The notes: generated by a model not told the origin, from the letters alone. Numbered from the stretch's first letter, positions 20,163-29,623 are shown. The stretch is 64,000 bases of DNA from Planctomycetota bacterium (GCA_016873215.1 VGXU01000005.1:1-64000); one strand, 5' to 3'. Program-made: numbers and translations.

Positions 20163-20750
20163 ATGATTGGTTTGCTTTTATTAAGCGGGCTGATTTTCTG
20201 CGGCGGCTGCGGCGACCAGAACAAATCCCTCTGGCAGCAGATTAAATCTCTCGGCGGCGAGAAAAATGTTCTGGCTATACGCGTCGAAAAACTCGAACAG
20301 GAAAATGAGCAGCTTCACCGGCAGGTCAAAACCCTCCAGACACTGGACCCCAATGACCGTATCGCGGCAATCGATGCGTTAAAAAAAGTCGCTCTCGGTC
20401 ACCGCAGCGGATTATATGACAAAAACGACGACGGCAAAAAAGAAACGCTGATGGTTTATATTGAGCCGACCGACTCCGCCGGCGACCGAGTCAAGGCGGC
20501 GGGCAAGGTCAGCGTACAACTCTGGAATCTCAACGTCAAAGACCCGCACAGCGCCCTCTTGAAACAATGGACGATTGAGCCTGAAAAGCTCAAAACCTAC
20601 TGGGCTGAAACGATAATGACTTATTGCTACCGGCTCAGTTTCCCCGTAGGGGATGTCGTTAAGGGGGATGAAAAAGGATTAACGGTCAAAGTCCGATTTA
20701 CGGACTACTTCAGCGGCAAAATCCTCGAAGACCAGCGCCCGATTCAATAG
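20163..20750 (+). CDS. Coiled-coil lipoprotein, unknown function
   Basis: The protein has 195 residues from ATG 20163; earlier in-frame starts read through a dispersed repeat and were rejected. Lipobox FCGGC is at residues 12-16, giving an acylated envelope protein. A short coiled coil at about 30-65 (IRVEKLEQENEQLHRQVKTL) is followed by a beta-rich domain (KETLMVYIEPTDS... to VKVRFTDYFSGK) that looks like an immunoglobulin-like or C2-like sandwich. It starts 53 bases after clpP and converges on the PBP2 gene. No family is recognised. Confidence 0.75.
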   Translation: MIGLLLLSGLIFCGGCGDQNKSLWQQIKSLGGEKNVLAIRVEKLEQENEQLHRQVKTLQTLDPNDRIAAIDALKKVALGHRSGLYDKNDDGKKETLMVYIEPTDSAGDRVKAAGKVSVQLWNLNVKDPHSALLKQWTIEPEKLKTYWAETIMTYCYRLSFPVGDVVKGDEKGLTVKVRFTDYFSGKILEDQRPIQ

Positions 20751-20767
20751 CACAACAACAAAAGCCA

Positions 20768-22855
20768 TTAGGGCTTGGGCGCATTTCCAATAAACCCCGC
20801 CTGATTGCACAGGCGGATAATTTCACGGGCCAGCGGAGCCGCGTCATTGGCGCCGCTTTGACCGCCTTCTACGACAATGGCCAGCGAAATAGCGCGTCCG
20901 GCCCCGTCGGTCACAAACGCCGCGAACCACGCACAGTAGGGCGTTTCCGTAGAACCTGTTTTGCCGTAAATCGTCATCCCGAGGTCTCTTAGCCCGTTTT
21001 CGGCAAAAGCGGAATAAGCCGTGCCGCCCCGTTCGTTCACGACCGCGTGCATCCCGTCATAAATCACCGCCAGATTCTCCGAATGGATCGGCAATTGCCG
21101 GCAGTGTTTTTCGTTCATCGGGTCATTCGGGTCAATAACTAATCGTGGAGATTTCACAAGTCCTCGTCGCGCCAAAATCGCGTACGCGTTGGCCACCTGA
21201 AGAACAGTCGTCCGCAGATTGCCCTGTCCAATGCCCCACCAGCGTTTTTCGTTTGAGGGAATCGCCGGCGCCTTCACGACGTCTTCTATCGAATCCTGCT
21301 GAATGCCGAAAATAATACTCCCGGGAGCTTCACGAAGTTGATAGTCATCGGGTGATTCAAACGGCGATTCATAAACGCAGGACTGAAGGACCTGTCTTCC
21401 ATAACCGAATCGCCAGAGCCACGTCTGAAGCGATTTGCCGTCCAGGCGGTCCGCCAATCGCGAAAAATAAACATTGCAGCTTCCCCGCAAGGCGTTCCGG
21501 GCGTTATTGACCTGTCCCTCTTCCTCCCATCGCGCATCGTGACAATAATTTTTTCGCTGAAGCAGGCATTTCGGCCAGCTCGCCGACGGCAGCGTCCACG
21601 AACAATGAATAACATCGCTGGCGGTAATTTTCTGATCTTCAAGACCCGCCAGTAAAATCAGCGGCTTTATCGAGGACCCCGGCGGAAACGTATCTTCCAT
21701 CGTATGATTGCGCAGGGGCCGGCTCGGATCAAGAAGCAACTTGCCGTAATCCGCTCTCGCGCGATTTAAATCAAACACCGGCAGGGAAACCATGGCCAGA
21801 ATATCCGCCGTCGCCGCATCGAGAACTACCGCCGCGATTCGGCCGGTGCCGCGAAACGCCGGCGCCACCGCGTTTGGGTCGCTCAATAGGTCTTGCATTT
21901 GTTTTTGCAGGGCAATGTCGAGCGTCAACTGGACATCACGGCCAAAAGACGGCTCCGTACGCGAAAGCTCATTCTTTTGACGGTCGTAGGTCACCTCACC
22001 GCGCCGCCCGCGAAGAACGGCTTCACAGCATTTTTCCATTCCGAATTTACCGATCACTTCGCCGTCAAGATAACGCAGATATTCATCGTCACTGAACAGC
22101 CGGGAGGCCTCTTCCGGGCGAACCAGGCCGACCCACCCGATGATTTGGGACGCCGCGCTGCCAAAAGGATAGACACGATCCGCTTCAGAACAAATACTGA
22201 CACGGGGCATGCCCGCCAGTTCAAGCTGTGCGGCCATCAACGTCCGGCGGTCTTGCAGCTCAAGCACCGAATATCCCTGATGCATCTCCGCCAAATTCAC
22301 GGACAAAACCTGCTCGGGTGCAATACTCTCTTTCTGTTCGGCGTATTGGCGAAGGGCGGCGCCGGGATTTTGTCTTCGCCAAAAAATAAAACGCCCCAAT
22401 TCCCACATTCGGTCGTTAATGCCCCCGAATTTTTGATACAGGTCGTTCTCCGGGATGCCGACGGTATAGATACAGAAATTGACAACTTTTTCCAATTGTG
22501 CAATATCGTCGGCCCATTCTTGTGTCAACTTCTGCTCGGCCGCCGAGGCATCCATGCCGTCTGCGGCAAGCTGACGAATGTTCGCTTGCCAGAAGCGGTC
22601 GTCCATCAGGCGAATGAGTTCATAATTGATTTGCAGAAAAAAAAGGGGTTGTTCTTTGGCCAGCACGCGTTCATTGCGGTCCATAATTTTACCGCGCAGC
22701 GTCGGAAGCGATAGGGGTGAAAGCATCCGCAGCCGTTCTATCTGGGCACGGGCTTGTCGGATTTCAAAATACTCTAAGAACCACAGCCGGCCAAGACATA
22801 CAAACATCCCGAACACACAAATACCAATAAAAATTTTCAGTCTTCGGTGGAACAT
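20768..22855 (-). CDS. mrdA: Penicillin-binding protein 2, elongation transpeptidase
   Basis: The protein has 695 residues from ATG 22855, five bases after the mreD stop; longer in-frame versions overlap mreD and were rejected. PBP2 cross-links peptidoglycan in the elongasome. Seen: an N-terminal membrane anchor (FIGICVFGMFVCLGRLWF), a dimerisation region beginning LRGKIMDRNERVLA, then the transpeptidase motifs S-x-x-K in PPGSSIKP (about 391), S-x-N in GSCN (about 460) and KTG in YGKTGST (about 632). It lies last in the mreB-mreC-mreD operon, which supports PBP2 rather than FtsI. The presence of intact peptidoglycan enzymes agrees with current knowledge that planctomycetes make peptidoglycan. 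Confidence 0.93.
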   Translation of the reverse strand: MFHRRLKIFIGICVFGMFVCLGRLWFLEYFEIRQARAQIERLRMLSPLSLPTLRGKIMDRNERVLAKEQPLFFLQINYELIRLMDDRFWQANIRQLAADGMDASAAEQKLTQEWADDIAQLEKVVNFCIYTVGIPENDLYQKFGGINDRMWELGRFIFWRRQNPGAALRQYAEQKESIAPEQVLSVNLAEMHQGYSVLELQDRRTLMAAQLELAGMPRVSICSEADRVYPFGSAASQIIGWVGLVRPEEASRLFSDDEYLRYLDGEVIGKFGMEKCCEAVLRGRRGEVTYDRQKNELSRTEPSFGRDVQLTLDIALQKQMQDLLSDPNAVAPAFRGTGRIAAVVLDAATADILAMVSLPVFDLNRARADYGKLLLDPSRPLRNHTMEDTFPPGSSIKPLILLAGLEDQKITASDVIHCSWTLPSASWPKCLLQRKNYCHDARWEEEGQVNNARNALRGSCNVYFSRLADRLDGKSLQTWLWRFGYGRQVLQSCVYESPFESPDDYQLREAPGSIIFGIQQDSIEDVVKAPAIPSNEKRWWGIGQGNLRTTVLQVANAYAILARRGLVKSPRLVIDPNDPMNEKHCRQLPIHSENLAVIYDGMHAVVNERGGTAYSAFAENGLRDLGMTIYGKTGSTETPYCAWFAAFVTDGAGRAISLAIVVEGGQSGANDAAPLAREIIRLCNQAGFIGNAPKP

Positions 22856-22860
22856 AAAAA

Positions 22861-23373
22861 TTACCTGAGACGCAAACGGTCTTCCGGCCGCGGATACATC
22901 CATTTCCAGACCCACGACAGAAACATCCAGAACAGCGGCGCCAAAACAGCGGTGTAAATAGCCGTTTCCATGACAGTGGAGGATAAATGGGTTCTGGCCT
23001 GCCCCATTTTCCACGCCTCCAGCCATGCGGCCGGAAATTCCGTCAGCAGAAACGCAAAAAACACTACAGCACTCTGATATATAAAACGTTTCGTGTTTAT
23101 CGTCCGGCTTATCCCGTTCAGCGCCAGGCCGACAATACTGTACATAATCATATAAGGCCCCATCGTCGTGGAAACAAGGTCGGCGACTAATCCGACGGCA
23201 AAAACACATCGAATCGCATCCTGCCGGTGGGCGTGAAACGCAAAAAATACCATCATCACAATCAAAATGGAAGGACGAATATGCCCGCTTCCCATCGCAA
23301 TGAAATTCAGCAGGCTGCCGCCGTTAAAAAGGGCGCCAATCAGAAGAACCAGTGTAAACATCAACCATCGCAT
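22861..23373 (-). CDS. mreD: Rod shape-determining protein MreD
   Basis: The protein has 170 residues from ATG 23373 with AGGG upstream; a TTG precedes it directly. There are five or so hydrophobic spans, with no catalytic motif. It stops five bases before the PBP2 start and begins 15 bases after mreC, which supports assignment by context as well as by size and topology. MreD is an inner-membrane partner of MreC in the elongasome. It is weakly conserved in sequence, as usual for this family. Confidence 0.85.
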   Translation of the reverse strand: MRWLMFTLVLLIGALFNGGSLLNFIAMGSGHIRPSILIVMMVFFAFHAHRQDAIRCVFAVGLVADLVSTTMGPYMIMYSIVGLALNGISRTINTKRFIYQSAVVFFAFLLTEFPAAWLEAWKMGQARTHLSSTVMETAIYTAVLAPLFWMFLSWVWKWMYPRPEDRLRLR

Positions 23374-23388
23374 CAATTATGCCCTGTT

Positions 23389-24207
23389 TTATTTCACATT
23401 CGGAACCACGACCACGACATCTTTTAATTTCCCGGCGCTTTCAATCGGCTCGACCTGAATCGACCACAACAGCGGATTCTGCTCGTCGGGTTTGACCTCG
23501 CGGACTTCTCCGGCGACAATCGGAATGCTTATTTTACCCGAATGAGCCGCGGCGTAAATTGTATCGCCGGCGCGAATATCCGTGTCGCGGGGAAGAAAAC
23601 CGATACGGCAGCCCGTTTTACCGTCGCCGAACATCTGCGCGGCGACGTCAAGAGGGTCGCCGTCTCTGCGGATGCGGACTTCAATACCGCAGGTCGGATC
23701 CGTCAAAAGCCCGACGCGCGACATCGTTTCCGAAGTCTCCCGAATCATACCAACGATGCCGTTTTTTTCCGGGGATAAAACAATCTGTCCCGCAGCCACG
23801 CCGTCCCGGGCCCCTTTATTGATAATCAGTTCATGCCGAGCGCTCCGCACAAGCGTCGTCACTTTGGCCGATAAAAGACCCCCTTCGGAAAGACCGACCT
23901 GCCTGCGAAGCCGGCTCAGCGACAGATTCTCCTTTTCCAGTTCCGTCGTCTGCGCACGCAGATTTTTATAATTCTTCCAAAGCTGGTCGTATTCGTCTTT
24001 GCTGACGGTCTGTTCAGAAGGGCCGGACATGCGAATCTCTTCATCCGCCAACTGCCTGCCAATCTGCAAAAAAGGTGCAAACAAACGGTGAAAAAGAAAA
24101 TTCAGGGAATTGGTGGTTTTTTGAGGGACAAAGTAAATCAGGATGCTCAGTCCGAGCAGCATGAAAAACGACGAATTCTTTGATGCGTGAATGTTATGCT
24201 GCGCCAT
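23389..24207 (-). CDS. mreC: Rod shape-determining protein MreC
   Basis: The protein has 272 residues. Seen: an N-terminal membrane anchor (about 12-30), a coiled coil (about 70-100, YKNLRAQTTELEKENLSLSRL), then a beta domain with ARHELIINKGARDGVAAGQIV and GLLTDPTCGIEVRIRRDG, the usual MreC pattern. It acts in the periplasm as a scaffold linking MreB, MreD and PBP2. Its ATG at 24207 lacks an obvious Shine-Dalgarno. 153 bases separate it from mreB, which include a dispersed AAAAATCAAAAATTG-type repeat at about 24225-24250. Confidence 0.92.
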   Translation of the reverse strand: MAQHNIHASKNSSFFMLLGLSILIYFVPQKTTNSLNFLFHRLFAPFLQIGRQLADEEIRMSGPSEQTVSKDEYDQLWKNYKNLRAQTTELEKENLSLSRLRRQVGLSEGGLLSAKVTTLVRSARHELIINKGARDGVAAGQIVLSPEKNGIVGMIRETSETMSRVGLLTDPTCGIEVRIRRDGDPLDVAAQMFGDGKTGCRIGFLPRDTDIRAGDTIYAAAHSGKISIPIVAGEVREVKPDEQNPLLWSIQVEPIESAGKLKDVVVVVPNVK

Positions 24208-24360
24208 ATCATATAAAAATTAAAACTTAAAAATCAAAAATTGAAATTATAATCCCAAAAACCGAAACTCGAACAAGATACTCTTGTGGGCCATTTCGGA
24301 GGGAATAAGGAAATCCAGAGCTGTTATTTTTGCTTTTTGGATTTTACTTCTTGAATTTAC

Positions 24361-25413
24361 TTAATCCCATCCCGGACCGGACTGATCGAGAGCGTCTTTG
24401 AGTATTTCCAGATTTTCCAGATAGACGCTGCACCCGCGGGCCACACAGCTCAGCGGATCGTCGGCGTGTACCACTTTCAATCCCGTGGCGTTGGAAAGAA
24501 CCGTATCCATCCCGCGAAGCAGCGACCCGCCCCCGGCCAGATGCATCCCATTGTCAATTAAATCTGCCGCCAATTCAGGCTCCGCGCGTTCCAGCGTGCG
24601 AATGACGCCCTCAATAATACCCGCGATAGGATCACGAAAGGCTTCGCGAATTTCCTCACTGGTGATTACGATCTTTCGAGGCAGACCTGAAATAGTATCG
24701 CGTCCCGCGATTTCCATCGTCATTTCCTGTTCCAGCGGAGCCGCCGAACCAATCTGAATTTTAACCTGTTCAGACCGCGGTTCGCCAATGAGCAGATTAT
24801 ACGTGCGTTTCAGGTGATTAATCAGCGACTCGTCAAAATCATCGCCTCCGATGCGAACGGATTCACAGGTGCTGATGTCGCCAAGACTCATAATAGCGAT
24901 TTCCGTCGTGCCGCCGCCGATATCCACAATCATCGACGCCGTCGGTTCGGTAATTGGAAGGCCCGCACCCAGTCCCGCGGCCATCGGTTCATCAACAAGG
25001 TACACCTTTCGGGCTCCCGCGCGTTCCGCGCTGTCAATGACCGCACGTCTTTCCACTGCCGTAATGCCGCTCGGAACGGCGATTACCACGCGGGGGCTGA
25101 ACAGGCTGCCTCGACCGTGAACTTTCCGGATGAAATAACTCAGCATTTTTTCGGTGATTTCGAAATCGCTGATTACGCCGTCCTTCAGCGGACGAATCGC
25201 GGTGATGGAACCGGGGGTTTTCCCAAGCATTTCCTTGGCGACAAGCCCTACGGCTTCGCCGTCGTTCAAAACAATGTTCGTACCCTTGCGAACGGCTACG
25301 ACGGATGGCTCGTTGAGGACAATCCCTTCGCCACGAACACAAACCAATGTGTTGCAGGTCCCCAAATCGATGCCCATATCCTTGCTGAACCAGCCTAAAA
25401 CTGTATCGAACAC
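24361..25413 (-). CDS. mreB: Rod shape-determining protein MreB (actin-like)
   Basis: The protein has 350 residues from a GTG at 25413, with AAGGG seven bases upstream. Seen: DLGTCNTLV (phosphate 1), VIAVPSGIT, VDIGGGTTEIA (phosphate 2), GGDDFDESLINH and HLAGGGSLLRGMD, all typical MreB actin-fold motifs. It forms membrane-bound filaments that orient the elongation machinery. It heads the mreB-C-D-PBP2 operon and has its own possible promoter at 25460-25488. Confidence 0.97.
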   Translation of the reverse strand: MFDTVLGWFSKDMGIDLGTCNTLVCVRGEGIVLNEPSVVAVRKGTNIVLNDGEAVGLVAKEMLGKTPGSITAIRPLKDGVISDFEITEKMLSYFIRKVHGRGSLFSPRVVIAVPSGITAVERRAVIDSAERAGARKVYLVDEPMAAGLGAGLPITEPTASMIVDIGGGTTEIAIMSLGDISTCESVRIGGDDFDESLINHLKRTYNLLIGEPRSEQVKIQIGSAAPLEQEMTMEIAGRDTISGLPRKIVITSEEIREAFRDPIAGIIEGVIRTLERAEPELAADLIDNGMHLAGGGSLLRGMDTVLSNATGLKVVHADDPLSCVARGCSVYLENLEILKDALDQSGPGWD

Positions 25414-25459
25414 TGTGATTCCCTTCTATATCAATAGCGGTTCTTTGCCCTCTCCGTTG

Positions 25460-25488
25460 GTATATTTCGGACAAATCCGTTCGGCAAC
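25460..25488 (-). promoter_or_regulatory. Putative promoter of mreB
   Basis: On the minus strand TTGCCG (25488-25483) and TATACC (25465-25460) are 17 bases apart. The start would lie near 25453, about 40 bases before the GTG. Two of six bases deviate in each element, so confidence is modest. Confidence 0.35.
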
Positions 25489-25520
25489 TTCAAAAAACAG
25501 GCCGGTCGGGAACGCTCTTT

Positions 25521-25679
25521 TTACTTTACAGTTGTCACCACTCGGAACAGGGATTCCCAGCCGTACTGGGTACCGCACTGATAAGCCGCAAATACCGCCG
25601 TGGCCAGCACCGCCAGAAAAGCCAGTGCCAGGACTGCCGTATAAACATCGCTTGAAACTGCTATTTTTCGCTTGGCCAT
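25521..25679 (-). CDS. Small single-span membrane protein
   Basis: The protein has 52 residues from ATG 25679 to TAA at 25523-25521. Basic N terminus (MAKRKIAVSSD), one hydrophobic span of about 20 residues (TAVLALAFLAVLATAVFAA) and a short polar tail with GTQYGWESLF. It begins eight bases after the stop of the coiled-coil gene, so it is in the same transcript, and lies 107 bases ahead of mreB. A GTGAG upstream is a weak ribosome binding site. No family recognised; context suggests an envelope role. Confidence 0.7.
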   Translation of the reverse strand: MAKRKIAVSSDVYTAVLALAFLAVLATAVFAAYQCGTQYGWESLFRVVTTVK

Positions 25680-25687
25680 AGTTTAAC

Positions 25688-26554
25688 TCACAGCTTGGTG
25701 GCTACGGTGTCGCCTACTTTCGGACGCTGCTGAACCATTTCCAGTACGCCCGCACATTTATTCACATCCACATCGGTGATGAGAATGTCGCACAGGAATT
25801 GATCTCCGCGAGTAACATGAAAAACCATTCCCTTTGATACCCCGTCGGCGGTACCCACCGACAGCGTCACGAGCGATTGATCCACTTCCATAATCAGACC
25901 CTGAATTTCCGAGGCCGCCATAATCGCTGCAGGTCTGGCCCGGTCGGGAATCTGTGTCACGGGGCCGGGGGTTGCGGCTCCGACACTGCCGCCGGGCTGC
26001 GAAACCTGATTTTCAAGTTCAGTCTTTTGTTCAAGAATTCTGCGGCGATCCGCCTGCAGACGCTCCAGTTCGACGATTTTCTCGTACAAACTCGCGGTAA
26101 TCTGAGTTATATCTTTCTGGTTGGTGATGTTCTGTGAGCGGGCCATTTCGAGTTGGTCGCGAGTCAGCTTCAGCGACTCCAGCATCGAGGCGACACTTTG
26201 CTCAAAGCCCGTCAGCACGCCTTTCCAGCTTTCCGCCCGAACCTGGTATTCCTGCCCCAGCCGTTCCGCATTCTGGAGCCTGGATGCCAATTGGTTGTTG
26301 CGCTCCTCAAGAGACTGAATTTCCGTCGCTTTCTTGCTTTCCAGTTCTTTGGTTTTTGCCACCTGCTCATTAAACTGACTGACCAGACTCAAATTCTCCG
26401 CCTGAATTGCCGCGCGGGCAATTTTCTCAGCCTCATACTGCGACTTGAAATTATTCGCGCTGCCCACATAACTGACAACCATGCCGCACAAAAAAACAGC
26501 AAATAAGGACAGCAAAACCACCAAAATTTTCGTCAACGTACTCAAGGGAACCAT
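25688..26554 (-). CDS. Membrane-anchored coiled-coil protein
   Basis: The protein has 288 residues with an N-terminal signal anchor (about 8-30), a long coiled coil (about 35-185) and a compact C-terminal beta domain (about 210-288, LIMEVDQSLVTLSVGTADGVSKGMVF...VGDTVATKL) that looks like a small barrel found at the end of planctomycete envelope proteins. It is topologically similar to MreC: anchor, coil, beta domain. ATG 26554 is directly abutted by AAAGG, so a TTG at 26545 (MTLTK-like start) could be the real one. It stands upstream of the small membrane gene and mreB, with a good promoter at 26647-26675. An elongasome-related role is inference. Confidence 0.8.
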   Translation of the reverse strand: MVPLSTLTKILVVLLSLFAVFLCGMVVSYVGSANNFKSQYEAEKIARAAIQAENLSLVSQFNEQVAKTKELESKKATEIQSLEERNNQLASRLQNAERLGQEYQVRAESWKGVLTGFEQSVASMLESLKLTRDQLEMARSQNITNQKDITQITASLYEKIVELERLQADRRRILEQKTELENQVSQPGGSVGAATPGPVTQIPDRARPAAIMAASEIQGLIMEVDQSLVTLSVGTADGVSKGMVFHVTRGDQFLCDILITDVDVNKCAGVLEMVQQRPKVGDTVATKL

Positions 26555-26646
26555 CCTTTCAATACTAATGCGGTTTATATTTCCGCGAAAATAACGATAA
26601 AGGCTTCACGAGCCTTACCCAATCACTCATCCTAAACGCAACTGGG

Positions 26647-26675
26647 ATTTTACGCCCTCGCCTGATACAGGTCAA
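26647..26675 (-). promoter_or_regulatory. Promoter of the coiled-coil/small membrane protein transcript
   Basis: On the minus strand TTGACC (26675-26670) and TAAAAT (26652-26647) are separated by exactly 17 bases. The start would be near 26640, with an 85-base leader that contains an AAGGCT/AGCCTT hairpin (26600-26616). The rest of the 370-base gap (26555-26924) shows no gene. Confidence 0.6.
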
Positions 26676-26924
26676 GACTTTTTTTATCCTAAGTAGCGCA
26701 TTTATAAATGAATAATGATAATTCAATAAGAGTAAATCACAGGACAAACAACAAAATATAATCCGGCGAAACCCCTTTTCTTTTTATGACAATCGCTGAA
26801 ATTTCGGCCCCATCCGTTTTACCGTTCGTTTTCTCCAGCCGAGCACTGTTTTCCGGGCAGCATTTCAGGATACCTCTTGCTTGACCATCAAAACCATAAC
26901 TTGTTAAAAACAAACAAGATAAGG

Positions 26925-27917
26925 TTATTTTGCCATGAGCAGAACGGATTGCGCCGCAGCCAGACGAATATAGATGGACTGACTGTTTAAAGCTTTAGCC
27001 AGATACCCGGTCAGTTCGGTGGCATTCATTCGGCCAATCGCCATCACGCCGGCACTGGCGGCTATTGTGGGCTGATTCAAGTCCGGGTTGGTCTGGAAAT
27101 AGGAAACCAGTTGCTTCATTCCGCCCTGGTCACCCAGTTTGCCAAGCTCCCCGGCTGCACGGAGACGGACTTCAAGAATATCATCCTTCAGCATCGTCTG
27201 AATGGCTTCTCTGGCCTCTGTTGTACCCAAAGCCATCATTCCCTGAATGCCCACCACACGGTCATCGGCGTATTTACTGATTAGCAGTGGCCAGAGTTTG
27301 GATCGGTAAATCCGGACGTCCTGAAGCCGAGCCAGCGACTCAACCGCCTGCATACGCACACGGTCCGTCGTTTCGGTGTCGCCAATGGCCTGATACATTA
27401 GCTCTATATCGTCCCGGTTTTGCAGTTTGCCAAGCAGCAGCAGGGCGTTGGCACGCACGACCGGATCGGTACTGACGGCCGCGGCGCGAATTTTTGGGTA
27501 AAAGGATGTTTCGCCCAGCCGAATCATCGCGTAGGCTGCGGCTATCCGAACATTTTCATCCCCATCTTCAAGGGCTTTTTTCAGCCGGTCTTTGCAGTTA
27601 TCACAGGTCAAATCGCCCGCGGCGATAGCGGCCGCGAAACGAACCACCATGGAAGAATCATCCAGTTTTCCAAGAATTTCAGGCATCAACTGCCGCTGCT
27701 GTGTTTCTGCGGCAATTTCGATCGCGTGACTACGCATAGAAGCGCTGCTGTCGGAAAACGCCGTCTGGGTAATCGTCAGTGCCTTGCTCTTTAGCCGAGA
27801 TACAGGCACCGGCGAGAGAAGAGGCGAAGTTTCCGTTTTTATTTCCGTTTTTTGATGATGCGAACAGCCGCAAACTGCGATTATCCCAATCAAAAACGTA
27901 TGCAAAATCCGTTTCAT
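26925..27917 (-). CDS. HEAT-repeat lipoprotein
   Basis: The protein has 330 residues from ATG 27917 (AAGGAAA upstream); earlier in-frame starts run into lnt. Lipobox AVCGC is near residue 18. The mature protein is a ladder of HEAT-type helical pairs with repeated (V/I)R..AA.A(I/L)..L phrases, for example VRFAAAIAAGDL, VRIAAAYAMIRLG, VRANALLLLGKL, VRMQAVESLARL, VRLRAAGELGKLG and IRLAAAQSVLLMA, about eight units. It is a protein-binding solenoid anchored in the envelope. Its ATG overlaps the lnt stop by one base (TAATG), so it is translationally coupled to the enzyme that completes lipoprotein acylation. Confidence 0.85.
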   Translation of the reverse strand: MKRILHTFLIGIIAVCGCSHHQKTEIKTETSPLLSPVPVSRLKSKALTITQTAFSDSSASMRSHAIEIAAETQQRQLMPEILGKLDDSSMVVRFAAAIAAGDLTCDNCKDRLKKALEDGDENVRIAAAYAMIRLGETSFYPKIRAAAVSTDPVVRANALLLLGKLQNRDDIELMYQAIGDTETTDRVRMQAVESLARLQDVRIYRSKLWPLLISKYADDRVVGIQGMMALGTTEAREAIQTMLKDDILEVRLRAAGELGKLGDQGGMKQLVSYFQTNPDLNQPTIAASAGVMAIGRMNATELTGYLAKALNSQSIYIRLAAAQSVLLMAK

Positions 27918-29623
27918 TACTTTTTCCTTTCTGTTCGTTTCTCCATAACGGCCATCATCACTATCAGGCAAACCGCAATTGACGGCAGTTTGTCAATCCA
28001 GTCTCCAAAACGCGAGTAAAAGGTTATTCGGTTATCCAGCGGCACGGCATCAACAAACCAGCCGGCCATACCCTGACGAGCCATTCCCTTTATCGGCAAA
28101 TTACCCGCAAGATATTGATTTTGTATTTTCCCGCGGGGGTCTATCAGGCAGCTAATGCCCGTATTGACGCTGCGAACCAGTGAAATCCGATTTTCTATGC
28201 AGCGAAAAACGCAAATCGCCGTCCGCTGGGCCAGTTCCACCGAAGGTCTCACTTTGCCGTCCCTAAACCGCACATACCACCCGTCATTGCTGATATTGAC
28301 TAACCAATCCGCCTGCTTGTCGCCGTCTTTATAAATCATTTTGCGGGCGATGGCCGGGTCGGTATCTTCGTAGCAAATCAATACGCCGAAACGATAACCC
28401 CGGTTTTCCAGCCGCACCGGAAACAAAGTGTATTCCGTGCCCCGCGTCAGCGTATAATCAAAATCATAAGGATTCAGACCCATAAACAGCTTATACAGCG
28501 GCGGAAAAGTCTTCTTGAAGGGGATAAACTCTCCGAACGGCACCAAATGGATTTTATCGTAACGCAGGCTGCTTTGTTCGCCGTCCGGTTTGTACAAATA
28601 AGCGGAATTGAATCGCTCCGTCACCTCCAACTCGCCGTTGACCTCGCCCACGTTGGCTCCATCAGCGCCGACCAGCAAATAGCATTGCGTCCGTCCGGCA
28701 TACTCTGCGATTTGCCGGTTAAATCGCACCGGCTTGCTGTTCGGATCCCAATACATTCGATAGCCCGGATTCAGCGTCGTCAGTACCATCGTCTCCGGCC
28801 ATATCACCATCTTTGCACCCGCGTCGATGCACTGGTCGCTCTGTTTGAACAAATCATCCAATATCGCCTGTGCGTTTTTCGGTTCTTCCTTCACCGCCGA
28901 AGGAACGTTCGGCTGAACCACGCCGATTCTGGCCGGTGAAATGGACGGCGGTAAGAGCATTGCTTGCCGTCCGTACAGAAATGCTGCCAGTATCAGCACC
29001 GCAACCGCTGTGGCTTCGAGCTCCAGACGCTTTAGCCCCTTTTTCTCCCGCGCGAATTTTAGTCCATCAATCAGCACGCCATTGACCATTGCAATCAAAA
29101 CGGAAATACCGAACGTGCCGAACAGATCCGCGATTTGAATTAGCGTGGTATTGGCATATTGGCTGTGCGCCAGAAAATACCAGTTGAAGCCGGTAAAGAG
29201 AAAGGACTGAACCGACTCCGCTCCCACAAACAAAATCGGCAGCGCAATTATCATCGGCCAGTTCTTCGCCCGCAAATACCGCACACCCAATGCCAGCAGC
29301 GGCCAATAAATCGCCTGCCACAGTGCAAAACACACATACCCCGGCCCCGTGATTGGTATCAGCCAATACAGGTTGCCCAGCCAATACACAAACGACACGA
29401 TGTAGGCTGCAGGTATCAGTGTTTTTTTCGATGTCTGCGGTTTGCACACCATCGCAAACGGCACCAGCGCAAACCACGCCAGATACGACAGACTCCACGG
29501 TGCCTGACAAAACGTCAGCAGCAGGGCGGAAACTGCAAATCCGGCGGAAATTTGCAGAGTGAATATATAATTCTGCCTTCCACCTTCTGCCTTCTGGCTA
29601 TTATTTATTTTCTTATGACCCAC
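27917..29623 (-). CDS. lnt: Apolipoprotein N-acyltransferase
   Basis: The protein has 568 residues from GTG 29623, with AAGGAAC upstream; a shorter start is possible because the first 20 residues are encoded by repeat-like DNA. Lnt adds the third acyl chain to lipoproteins in the inner membrane. Seen: about six N-terminal spans, then a nitrilase-fold domain with the catalytic triad Glu in WPETMVL (about 275), Lys in YDKIHLVPFGEF (about 357) and Cys in LICYEDTDP (about 417). It ends with a last membrane span. It overlaps the methyltransferase end by 19 bases and is coupled to a lipoprotein gene. Confidence 0.93.
   Translation of the reverse strand: MGHKKINNSQKAEGGRQNYIFTLQISAGFAVSALLLTFCQAPWSLSYLAWFALVPFAMVCKPQTSKKTLIPAAYIVSFVYWLGNLYWLIPITGPGYVCFALWQAIYWPLLALGVRYLRAKNWPMIIALPILFVGAESVQSFLFTGFNWYFLAHSQYANTTLIQIADLFGTFGISVLIAMVNGVLIDGLKFAREKKGLKRLELEATAVAVLILAAFLYGRQAMLLPPSISPARIGVVQPNVPSAVKEEPKNAQAILDDLFKQSDQCIDAGAKMVIWPETMVLTTLNPGYRMYWDPNSKPVRFNRQIAEYAGRTQCYLLVGADGANVGEVNGELEVTERFNSAYLYKPDGEQSSLRYDKIHLVPFGEFIPFKKTFPPLYKLFMGLNPYDFDYTLTRGTEYTLFPVRLENRGYRFGVLICYEDTDPAIARKMIYKDGDKQADWLVNISNDGWYVRFRDGKVRPSVELAQRTAICVFRCIENRISLVRSVNTGISCLIDPRGKIQNQYLAGNLPIKGMARQGMAGWFVDAVPLDNRITFYSRFGDWIDKLPSIAVCLIVMMAVMEKRTERKK
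29573..29603 (-). repeat. GGCAGAAGGTGGAAGGCAGAA-type repeat in the lnt N terminus
   Basis: The minus strand reads GCCAGAAGGCAGAAGG, then TGGAAGGCAGAA, an imperfect direct repeat of the same simple kind as the dispersed units in 3145-4755. It makes up codons about 7-17 of the longest lnt frame. Confidence 0.5.

Noticed and set aside
21893-22714. 273-codon plus-strand frame antisense to PBP2
   Set aside because: A shadow of PBP2 coding, no domain, no ribosome binding site.
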